From Prosopocoilus inquinatus (taxonomy: Eukaryota > Arthropoda > Insecta > Coleoptera > Lucanidae), in the NCBI GenBank assembly GCA_036172665.1, contig CM069880.1, forward strand, positions 7,628,501 through 7,692,500: a stretch of 64,000 bases of DNA, read 5' to 3'. Below are positions 1 through 7,836 of this stretch, piece after piece. The notes under the pieces were generated by a model. That model saw nothing but the letters and a program-made list of their open reading frames with translations. It made no database searches and was not told the origin of the DNA. Every line of letters begins with the position of its first letter. Position 1 is the first letter of the stretch. The position numbers and the translations under genes are program-made.

Positions 1-469
1 TATGTTCACAACACACCGCGAACCCGCCAGCTCCTCCGTTTCAGCGAGCTTTCTCGAGGTTACGTTCACACCTACTTCAATATTTCACCAAATAATGCGT
101 TTTATTTATTCATGCCAGACGTATACTCACAATCCGACAAGACCTATTCAGTCTCCCCGAAAGTACCACTTAATTATTTCTTTCACACGTTCCGGTGAAA
201 TCATTTCACCTTAACACATCTCACACAATACATTACGATAATGACGAGTTCGTTTATGTTTTCTTTACATTCACTCTCTTCGAAATAAATAAAATATCCA
301 AAATTCAAACGTGAAAAACAACTTCTTTTCCACAGTTTTCTCTTTCCAATTGGGTATTCCTCAAATCTTCTTTTAAATACTTCTTTCAACCATTTCTTTC
401 TGAGTCTTTCTGGTCTTCTTCCAATATTAAATATGTTACTTCTGCTCCCCATTCATATCCTAGCCATTG
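1..469. other. AT-rich spacer, possible LINE tail remnant
   Basis: No supported gene. A minus-strand open frame at 201-452 contains a basic stretch (GRRPERLRKKWLKEV) that loosely recalls the basic C-terminal tail of insect LINE polyproteins. It has no reverse transcriptase motif and no continuation, so this is only a hint. Confidence 0.2.
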
Positions 470-770
470 TCCCTCTCGGAGCTTTAATCTTCTCCCTTTA
501 GTTCCTTCATTACTTCATGGACCGTCCTTATTTCGGTATTCCTTGTTATAACTTACTGGCCCCAATTATTTTTTTTTCTAAACTTCTCAAATCTTCTTCA
601 TCTTCATCCTTAATTGTGAGTGTCATGGTCACTGTCGTTGTTTCCCTCTCGGCGCTTTAGTTCCTTCATTACTTCTTAATTCATCCTCCATCTGTATTCT
701 TCATCATCAACTTACTGGGCCCAATTATTTTTCTTTCTAAACTTTTCAAATCTTCTTTACCATTTGAATA
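470..770. repeat. Two-copy direct repeat, period about 160-173 bp
   Basis: The segment beginning TCCCTCTCGG at 470 recurs at 643. Both copies share the blocks TTTAGTTCCTTCATTACTTC, ACTTACTGG.CCCAATTATTTTT and TCTAAACTT.TCAAATCTTCTT. A related short block (GTGAGTGTCATG) occurs at about 616 and again at about 991. This is a local tandem duplication with divergence, and no coding content is evident. Confidence 0.6.
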
Positions 771-1379
771 GTGTTCATACAATTTCACACATGTTCACAT
801 AAAGTAGTTTGAGAAAAAGGTGGTCAATTGATTTTCTTAGATGGACATGTGAGATTATGATTGAATTACCGATAAATATCATTTTGCGTGATGATGAATA
901 TAGGAATCGATAGAATCGGTCGAAAGCATTCCAAAACCACATAAAATAAAATTTTTCAAAAACGTGGACATGTCTGTGGACATTCTTTACTGTGAGTGTC
1001 ATGATCTCTGTCGCTTATTACAATATTCTTGATCTTAGAAGTGTTTAGCTTAGTTCCCTTCGTGAGTGAGCAATTTAGGGTCATCTAAGTCCTCATTTTT
1101 CATCTATTTCTACCTCCTCTCCTCTTCACTGGTTGATTTAAAGCTATTTAAATTTGTCTAACTCTTCAAGTTTTTCCCCAATTTCATTATTTTTGTTTTG
1201 TTTTCGCTTAATACTAATCGCATCTTGTCTCTTTGCCTCCTTTTACCTTTTTTTTTTTCATTACATGCAGCAATGCATTAAAAACTGTTCTGATAAAACG
1301 TTGCATTGCATTAAATATATTATTTATTTACTGTCAGCGATTTTTAATAGCTTTGTTTAAAAAAATAAAACGTTTTACT
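771..1379. other. Spacer, nothing recognised
   Basis: AT-rich with pyrimidine-rich tracts. The short open frames here have no recognisable motif. Confidence 0.4.
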
Positions 1380-2660
1380 CCATACTAATAAATTATATAG
1401 TGTTTAAAAAGCTGTATCAATGCGGAAAGTGAAAAAAAAGTATTACGTTAATCCTCAATTGGATTTTTGCGAATGGGAATTCTACAGCTGTACTAAAAAT
1501 GTCGCATCAAACGTTTCACGTCAAATATTTATCTCTTTGTGTTTTGTAGTTTGCACAAGATAAACTGTACGTTGTTATTTGCACGGAGTATTAATTCCGG
1601 GGTTCTTTTGTAAGTCGAATTTGGCGTTTTTTGTTTTTTTTTTTGTTGCCGTTTATACGTGAAACTTATAACGAACGTAAAAAAAAAAATTAAAAAAATC
1701 ATTCGTCTGTGATAGCTGCAAGTTTAAATGAAGTCCAACAGTATGATTTCAGTTCAAACTTAAATCTTTGAAGTAATCTTTGTTAATGGTTTAAGCGTTG
1801 TACTTACAGGTGACGTTAAATGAAATAAAGCACCATGTCCTTTCCAAAGTCAAATCCAAATTTCTGTCGACAACATTAAAAATCAAGGAAAATCAACATT
1901 TCCACTTCTGATATAATTCCATGCTGCGTTTAGCGTTACGTTATTATTACCGTCAACGTAACGATGGCCTATCTTCTTTAGCATCACAAGATTAATTATA
2001 ATTCTGATTCTAGAAAATTATTTTAATGAAACGTTTGGTTTGAAAAATTGTGCTATCCCTTTTTGTACACAGCTTCTTAAATTGTGCAGTAAAATTTAAA
2101 CTGTGAAAAATAGAATATCCCTTTTTGTACACAGCTTCTTAAATTGTGCAGTATAATTTAAACTGTGAAAAATAGAACGTGTTATATCTCTAAACCGTAC
2201 ATGCAGCTGAAAAAATTCTTTTTTCTGTGTAAACTGATGGACGGATAATTTATAAGGCTTTTTTAAATTACCAATAAATAATTGTATAGTGGTTAAAAAA
2301 ATTGTATATCAATGCAGAGAGTAAAATTTTAATCCTCAACTGGATTTTTGCGAGGTGGGAATTGTATAACGGTAAACAAAATGTCGCATAAAACGTTTCT
2401 CGTCAAATATTTATCTCTTTGTGTTTTGTAGTTTTACAAAAGATAAACTGTGCGTTATTTGCGGGAATTACATCAAATATGAATTCGGTGTGGTTCTTTT
2501 GTAATTTGAATTTTGTTTTTCTGGTTGAAATTTAACAAAGGAAAACCATATTAGTATGGAGAATGGAAAAATGATTACGTTAAGCCCCTGAGTGCATAAT
2601 AATTTTTCAGGGTTTTCGCGAGCGAGAATTGTAAAACTATAAAATGGCCGTAAAACTCAT
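1380..2660. repeat. Diverged ~270-bp units repeated about 880 bp apart
   Basis: The block at about 1380-1650 matches the block at about 2262-2530. Shared strings include GTCAAATATTTATCTCTTTG, TGTTTTGTAGTTT and AAGATAAACTGT, in the same order. A third, weaker copy begins near 2550 (AGTATGGAGAATGGAAAAATG, then TACGTTAA and GCGAGAATTGTA). The errantivirus inserted about 120 bp beyond the third copy. No protein is encoded. Confidence 0.6.
2054..2177. repeat. 62-bp tandem duplication, two units
   Basis: Unit 1 is 2054-2115 and unit 2 is 2116-2177. They are almost identical, beginning TATCCCTTTTTGTACACAGC and ending CTGTGAAAAATAGAA. The high identity implies a recent slip or duplication. Confidence 0.85.
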
Positions 2661-2782
2661 TGAATTAGATTGTTATTAATCTGCATATAAAGCAAATTGT
2701 AGTAATAAGGAGTTAAATGAATGGAATGTCGTAAAAAAGGGGGTAGGAGAAGTAACTAATTTTTATTATCGGCCTACATAAA

Positions 2783-2786
2783 CGCG
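2783..2786. repeat. Target-site duplication (left), CGCG
   Basis: CGCG directly precedes the 5' LTR and recurs directly after the 3' LTR at 7833-7836. A 4-bp duplication is standard for errantivirus integrases. Confidence 0.9.
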
Positions 2787-3015
2787 AGTTATGTTAAACG
2801 CTCTATGACCCCTGATTAGTAATATAAACAAGTGACGCATTGTTATTGTCCACTCATTTATCGTTATCTTTACTAAATATACAAACTATAGCATATATAT
2901 TAGGGTCAGAACTTTAGTTTAGTCATATCTGCAGAACTTGTAACCGTTACTCTGCCCATCTGTAACTTTAATAAATGTTTTAAAAAACATTAACGTGTTT
3001 ATAAAAAACATAATT
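2787..3015 (+). repeat. 5' LTR, 229 bp
   Basis: Starts AGTTATGTTAAACG and ends ACATAATT. It matches the 3' LTR at 7604-7832 with no difference seen by eye. A candidate polyadenylation signal AATAAA lies at 2970-2975, immediately followed by a small inverted repeat (AATGTTTT/AAAACATT). No clear TATA box is placed. Errantivirus LTRs usually use an initiator-type promoter, and candidate initiators lie in the TTAGGGTCAGAACT region near 2901-2914, but this is inference. Confidence 0.95.
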
Positions 3016-3032
3016 GGCGCAGTCAGTAGGAT
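3015..3032 (+). other. Primer-binding site (tRNA-Ser type)
   Basis: TGGCGCAGTCAGTAGGAT begins at the last T of the 5' LTR. The TGGCGCAGTC core is the kind of site described for the 17.6/297/ZAM group of insect elements, attributed there to tRNA-Ser. The tRNA assignment is from general knowledge and was not matched to a tRNA sequence here. Confidence 0.85.
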
Positions 3033-3325
3033 AGTGCGGTCGCGAAAAAAGGTGCATCGTGCAAATTAAAATCGCGATTTGGGACTCCAGTTCCTTCAGT
3101 ACTACCCAAAAGAACCCTGGACGAAGAAACTTCAAGAGAAATACATCGTGTAAGGCTCTGAAGATACCATTCGTCTTCCAATCCATAGAGGAGATCCACA
3201 GCTCTGGGCAACGCAGATATCAACCTTTCACAAAATAGACGACTGGCAATTCCCGGATTTGGTGAGACCAAATTTTGAGTATCCCGTCTAATTTTTTCCA
3301 TTATTTACCTGATTTCTTGTCTTAT
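3033..3325 (+). other. Errantivirus untranslated leader
   Basis: The 293 bases between the primer site and the first gag ATG should hold the packaging signal. The gag frame is already open from about 3275 but has no ATG until 3326. Minus-strand open frames here are antisense shadows. Confidence 0.7.
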
Positions 3326-4687
3326 ATGAACAGCAATTCAGTAAATAACTCAGATTTAGATTCTTTAATCGAAACATTTAATAATAGTATTAATCTATCT
3401 AAACCAACTGTAATCCAAGCAAAAATGCCAGAAGTAAATTATCAATTATTAAAATTATATGTAGACACAATTCCATCATACAATGGTGACCAAAATTCAT
3501 TAGAAATTTTCATAGCGTCCTGCGACTATTTGTTCAATGAAATTAGTAACAACGACCCTCAAATAACTTCATATTTAATTAGAGTAGTAATTGGTAAATT
3601 AAAAGATCACGCACAAATCTTAATTGGCACTAGGAACGAATTAAATACTTGGCCTTTAATAAAAAATGCTTTAAGAACTAGTTTCGGTGATCAGAGAAAT
3701 TTAGATTGTCTCGAACAAGACTTAATCACATTAACACCTTCAAAAAATGAACCACCATTAGAATTCGGCAAACGAATACAAATATTACGTAGTAGATTGT
3801 CTGCAAAATTAAACTCAATTAGTACAACGGAAATACCACAAGCCACAAAATTAGTATATTCTAAACAATATGACAATCTAGCATTAAAAACCTTCCTTCG
3901 TGGTTTATCGGGTAACTTCCAAAGCATTGTAAGACTAAGAAACCCTATATCACTAGAAAATGCAATGGCCTATGTAATAGAAGAAGAGAACTTTATGTAT
4001 ACTCAAAATCTTCCTAATATATTACATAATAATAAAAGCTCTTCTAACCAAATCAAAACGCAACCTCAAATGTTACCTAAGACGTTCAACTCATTTCCAC
4101 AATATTCACACGTACCTACATCATTTAATCAATATCCTCAAAGATCTAACATGCAAATTCATCAAACACCTCTTACACAATGGCCACGAAATTTCTATAA
4201 CCAAAATCCAAGACCCTGGACTTCTAACCAATTCCCTAGTCAACCTATTGACGTGAGACCAAGAGTAGTTCAACAAAAACAATTTACTAACTCTCAAGTT
4301 TTTGGTACTCCGAAAAATGTCTTTAAACCAACAGGACAAATCCCAACAAACAAACCGGAACCAATGTCAACCACATCCAGAATCCCAACAATTAGACAAC
4401 ATAATAATTATAATAATTATTTTAAAAACACTATACCAACATCAAGAAATTTTATTTCAGAGGAATTAAATCTCATGGAAAATAATTACTGTAATCACGA
4501 GCATACAGAAACGTACCCTGATCCTTCTTTAAACATCCCTGATCATTACGATAACAATATTTGCAATGAGCAAAACTATGAACTTAACAATGTAAATAAT
4601 GAGACTGACGAAGAGATTAATGACGAATCCCAAATAAACAACTTTCAAAATTTTCGGATGACTCACTCAACAGAAGACGCGACGTAA
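3326..4687 (+). CDS. gag: Errantivirus Gag polyprotein
   Basis: A 453-residue protein from the first ATG of the frame; upstream in-frame TTG codons make a longer product possible but less likely. Gag forms the virus-like particle and packages element RNA. The N-terminal half (from VNYQLLKLYVDTIPSYNG through about residue 220) has the Ty3/gypsy capsid pattern. It has a YNGD near the start of the capsid, helices with paired acidic and aromatic residues (FIASCDYLFNEI), then EFGKRIQILRSRL and LKTFLRGLSGNFQSIVRLRNP. The middle is rich in Asn, Gln and Pro with scattered Arg/Lys, and the tail is acidic and Asn-rich. No CCHC zinc knuckle is visible, which is common in errantivirus Gag. The frame is intact. 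It overlaps the pol frame by about 60 bases, and the shift heptamer lies just before its stop. Confidence 0.9.
   Translation: MNSNSVNNSDLDSLIETFNNSINLSKPTVIQAKMPEVNYQLLKLYVDTIPSYNGDQNSLEIFIASCDYLFNEISNNDPQITSYLIRVVIGKLKDHAQILIGTRNELNTWPLIKNALRTSFGDQRNLDCLEQDLITLTPSKNEPPLEFGKRIQILRSRLSAKLNSISTTEIPQATKLVYSKQYDNLALKTFLRGLSGNFQSIVRLRNPISLENAMAYVIEEENFMYTQNLPNILHNNKSSSNQIKTQPQMLPKTFNSFPQYSHVPTSFNQYPQRSNMQIHQTPLTQWPRNFYNQNPRPWTSNQFPSQPIDVRPRVVQQKQFTNSQVFGTPKNVFKPTGQIPTNKPEPMSTTSRIPTIRQHNNYNNYFKNTIPTSRNFISEELNLMENNYCNHEHTETYPDPSLNIPDHYDNNICNEQNYELNNVNNETDEEINDESQINNFQNFRMTHSTEDAT
4648..4654 (+). promoter_or_regulatory. -1 ribosomal frameshift heptamer, A AAT TTT
   Basis: In the gag frame the codons read CAA AAT TTT CGG, giving the X XXY YYZ pattern A AAT TTT. 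Slippage by -1 re-reads AAA TTT and enters the pol frame, which is open from 4624. It lies 11 codons before the gag stop. The same heptamer type is known from related insect retroelements. Downstream stem structure was not folded. Confidence 0.8.
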
Positions 4688-7614
4688 TTTACGAAATCAA
4701 CAACACGACTTGTGATAATTCACTACCGTATATTAAAATTCAGAATCCACCTATTAAATTACTTATTGATACCGGATGTTATAAATCTATTATCAGACCT
4801 TCTATTGCAGAAAAATACTTCCCAAATAAAATCTCTCAAGAAACATCAATAATTAAAACACCCATAGGAGAAAAGAAAATTAAATTTAAAGCTCACATTC
4901 CAGCATTTAAAGAATTAGCAACTGACAAAGTAATTACTTTTATTCTTTTTGATTTTCATGATTTCTACGATGGCATATTAGGATTAGAAGACCTCAGAAA
5001 CCTAGGAATATCAATTAATCTTGCAGAGAAGAATTTAAGTAACAGTAATACAATCATTCCTTTCTACTACAGATTGCCTAAAGAAAACTCTTTTACAATT
5101 AGTGTTAACACCCACGAAATTTTAAAAACTAAAATTCCCGTAAATTCATTGTCACGCCTTGAAACAAACGCTATAGAAGATATTGACGAAACTCTCTCTA
5201 CAATTGGAAACCCTGGTGACGCGATTGAGACTATCAACCTCTATCTCAATAACCCCGAATTAATAACCGTACCAGATAGTCCTTCTCTCCACTCTATTCT
5301 AGGTGACGTTTCTTCCAAAACTCCTAAAGTTAACATAGTTTCTGATATTCAACTGAAACCTCCACAATTGGAACTATCAGACAATGAAACGATACATTCA
5401 TCTCTAGAAAACCCTGTATTAGAAATTCAAATATCTGAAAAATCTTTGAATCAATTTAAAAATCAGATCATTATTCACGGATCAAACGACATTTTACAGC
5501 CTAAAGCAGAAAGAAAAATGTTTTTTAACAAGTCTCGCCTAATAATCTCAATTCCACTAAATGATTTCGAAACGAAATTAATAGATGTTATAAAAACCTA
5601 CTGTCAACCAAAACAAACGTATGCAGTATACTCAAAAAATCCAAGTATAGCAATCTTGTTTACCAACACAGTACAAAATCTTTTAACAAATTCATCTTTC
5701 AAATTCATTAGAACCAACGTAATCCTCCAAGATATAATCGATCTTGATGAACAAAAATTAAAGTTGGAATACCACCATAACGGTAAAACTTGCCACAAAG
5801 GAATAAATGAAATGAAAACATCCTTAAGTAGGAACTACTACTGGCCCGATATGATTAAAGACATCACGAACTTTGTTAATAATTGCAAAATCTGTCAAAT
5901 GGCAAAATACGATAGAAATCCACCCGTAATAAAATTTAATCTTACACCTACAGCCAGTAGACCGTTCGAACATATACACGCAGATACATTCAAAATATTA
6001 AACCATTCATATTTTACTATACTAGATTCCTTCTCGCGATATGGTCAAGCATACCCCATCCAATCAAATTCATCATTAAATATAATTGACAACACTTTAA
6101 CTTTCATGACACATCATGGACTCCCTTATAGAATTACTGTCGATCGTGGAAGTGAATTTAAAAATAACAATTTTGAAGATCTTTGTAAATTACATAAAAT
6201 AGAACTTCACTACACCACTTCAAAGAACTCAAATAGTAATTCCCCAGTTGAACGATTTCATTCCACAATTGCTGAAGAAATTCGATGTTTGAAATTGGAA
6301 AAACCTAATGAAAACACTAACACTTTAATGAAATACGCTATCTTCAGTTACAACAACACTATTCATTCTGTCACAGGTCATACACCATTCGAAGTAGTTA
6401 AAGGACACATCCATTCAGACGATCCCTTTGAATTATCTGATGAAAAAATTATCTCTAACTATGTACAAAACCACAAAGAAAAAACAAAGTCATTATACGA
6501 CAGAATTAAACAAAAAATAATTAATGACATTTCTGCATTTATAAGGGCTCAAAATACTCTTGATCAAGTCTTACTAAATTGCCAAAACTTATTAAGATTT
6601 CTAGACAATTTGGAAAACGCAGTGGTTTTTGCTAGATTAAATACCTTACATAACTCTGTCATATCATTTGAAGACATGAACAATATGATAGATACATTAG
6701 TTAAACTTTACGAAGAAAATAAAATTCTTAAATTCAAAAACATTCATTCTTATTACAATTTAGCTAACTCAAAGGTGACTGTTCATAATGACAAAGTAAT
6801 CTTCCTTATGCATATTCCTGTCTTCAGTCCTATACAATTTGAATATTACCATATATTTCCTGTTCCTCAAAATAATTTTACCCTTGTACCAAAAAGTCCT
6901 TACCTGATACTCAATAACCAAGGCCATCAATATGAAGATGAAGAATGTCCAACGATTGAAAATACCTACATCTGTAATAATAGACCCTTTATAAAAGAGG
7001 AAGACTGTGTGACATCCATCATTCAGAATATCAAGACTACTAAATGTCAATTGACTCCCATATCTACGAGTAATACCATTTATGAACAAATCAACAAGAA
7101 CTACATAATAATTGTACCTGCCAAATTGCCAATAAAATTACAGAAAAAATGTAAAACTACTGGATACAACATAATAGAAAAACCAAGCCTCGTCAAAATC
7201 CCTTTCCATTGTCAAGTAATGGACGGAAGCTTCAAAATCATCAATGAAGAAAAAATCATTCAAGGAGAACCCTTCATTCTACCTAAAATGAAAACAGAGG
7301 AAATACAAGAACTCCCAAATCTAGAACACCTGCACTTAGAGGACTTGAACCTGGATGACATCTCGAAGTTACAACGACAATCCAGTATGCAGCCAACTTC
7401 TAGAACCAGAGAATGGCACCCCCTGAAGATTTCCTTCTTTTTGAGCAACCTAGTTTTAATAATAATATGCTTTGTTTTCGTGTTCATCATACTCAAATAT
7501 AGAAAGACCCAAAAACAATCAAAAGTAAGAAAAAGCGATAAATCAGAGGAAGCGAGGGATGAAAATAATACTTCACTATTATTTTCCAATTTAAAAAGGG
7601 AGGAGTTATGTTAA
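4648..7614 (+). CDS. pol-env: Protease-integrase-Env fusion frame (RT/RNase H deleted)
   Basis: The open frame runs from 4624, is entered at the frameshift site, and continues for about 989 codons without a stop. Protease: DTG at 4768-4776 and ILG at 4975-4983. At about 5100-5146 the protease tail joins directly to an SLSRLE stretch typical of the end of RNase H. No reverse transcriptase domain or Y-x-D-D motif lies between them. Integrase: HHCC zinc finger (His 5776 and 5794, Cys 5884 and 5893), then the catalytic triad Asp 5983, Asp 6142 and Glu 6250 (35 residues between the last two). The integrase stops near 6510-6540, before its C-terminal domain, and joins in frame to the C-terminal half of an errantivirus Env related to baculovirus F proteins. 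That half has a heptad-rich stretch, a Cys-rich ectodomain, a membrane segment at about 7429-7500 and a basic tail. The surface subunit, cleavage site and fusion peptide are missing. The stop lies 11 bases inside the 3' LTR. Integrase chemistry could survive, but self-copying and cell fusion could not. Confidence 0.88.
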   Translation, partial: KFSDDSLNRRRDVIYEINNTTCDNSLPYIKIQNPPIKLLIDTGCYKSIIRPSIAEKYFPNKISQETSIIKTPIGEKKIKFKAHIPAFKELATDKVITFILFDFHDFYDGILGLEDLRNLGISINLAEKNLSNSNTIIPFYYRLPKENSFTISVNTHEILKTKIPVNSLSRLETNAIEDIDETLSTIGNPGDAIETINLYLNNPELITVPDSPSLHSILGDVSSKTPKVNIVSDIQLKPPQLELSDNETIHSSLENPVLEIQISEKSLNQFKNQIIIHGSNDILQPKAERKMFFNKSRLIISIPLNDFETKLIDVIKTYCQPKQTYAVYSKNPSIAILFTNTVQNLLTNSSFKFIRTNVILQDIIDLDEQKLKLEYHHNGKTCHKGINEMKTSLSRNYYWPDMIKDITNFVNNCKICQMAKYDRNPPVIKFNLTPTASRPFEHIHADTFKILNHSYFTILDSFSRYGQAYPIQSNSSLNIIDNTLTFMTHHGLPYRITVDRGSEFKNNNFEDLCKLHKIELHYTTSKNSNSNSPVERFHSTIAEEIRCLKLEKPNENTNTLMKYAIFSYNNTIHSVTGHTPFEVVKGHIHSDDPFELSDEKIISNYVQNHKEKTKSLYDRIKQKIINDISAFIRAQNTLDQVLLNCQNLLRFLDNLENAVVFARLNTLHNSVISFEDMNNMIDTLVKLYEENKILKFKNIHSYYNLANSKVTVHNDKVIFLMHIPVFSPIQFEYYHIFPVPQNNFTLVPKSPYLILNNQGHQYEDEECPTIENTYICNNRPFIKEEDCVTSIIQNIKTTKCQLTPISTSNTIYEQINKNYIIIVPAKLPIKLQKKCKTTGYNIIEKPSLVKIPFHCQVMDGSFKIINEEKIIQGEPFILPKMKTEEIQELPNLEHLHLEDLNLDDISKLQRQSSMQPTSRTREWHPLKISFFLSNLVLIIICFVFVFIILKYRKTQKQSKVRKSDKSEEARDENNTSLLFSNLKREELC
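7593..7603 (+). other. Polypurine tract
   Basis: AAAAAGGGAGG abuts the first base of the 3' LTR and is the expected plus-strand primer. It also encodes the last Env residues. Confidence 0.85.
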
Positions 7615-7832
7615 ACGCTCTATGACCCCTGATTAGTAATATAAACAAGTGACGCATTGTTATTGTCCACTCATTTATCGTTATCTTTACTAAATATACA
7701 AACTATAGCATATATATTAGGGTCAGAACTTTAGTTTAGTCATATCTGCAGAACTTGTAACCGTTACTCTGCCCATCTGTAACTTTAATAAATGTTTTAA
7801 AAAACATTAACGTGTTTATAAAAAACATAATT
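7604..7832 (+). repeat. 3' LTR, 229 bp
   Basis: Matches the 5' LTR over its full length by eye. It contains AATAAA at 7787-7792 and the env stop codon TAA at 7612-7614. Confidence 0.95.
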
Positions 7833-7836
7833 CGCG
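7833..7836. repeat. Target-site duplication (right), CGCG
   Basis: CGCG follows AATT of the 3' LTR and matches 2783-2786. The rebuilt empty site reads ...CATAAACGCGCACAAA. Confidence 0.9.

Larger units (their letters stand above)
2787..7832 (+). mobile_element. Errantivirus (Ty3/gypsy endogenous retrovirus), internally deleted
   Basis: A 5046-bp element bounded by two 229-bp LTRs and CGCG target duplications. In order it has a 5' LTR, primer-binding site, untranslated leader, gag, a pol-env open frame reached by -1 frameshift, a polypurine tract and a 3' LTR. Placement in the insect errantivirus group rests on the AGTTA...AATT LTR ends, the TGGCGCAGTC primer site, the -1 heptamer, an Env-type membrane protein after integrase, and an env stop codon inside the 3' LTR. 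Complete errantiviruses are usually about 7-8 kb. This copy is short because reverse transcriptase, RNase H, the integrase C-terminus and the N-terminal part of Env are absent, yet the downstream frame stays open. By eye the two LTRs show no difference, so the insertion is young. Confidence 0.93.

Noticed and set aside
3275..3325. Extending Gag upstream to 3275
   Set aside because: The codon at 3275 is TTG, and the first ATG in the frame is 3326.
7429..7500. Possible independent host membrane protein
   Set aside because: The hydrophobic segment is the Env anchor, in frame with integrase and ending in the 3' LTR.
5074..7614. Reading this frame as a separate protein starting at 5074
   Set aside because: Position 5074 is a TTG within the continuous pol frame, which is open from 4624. 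Protease codons lie upstream, so entry by frameshift is the better model.
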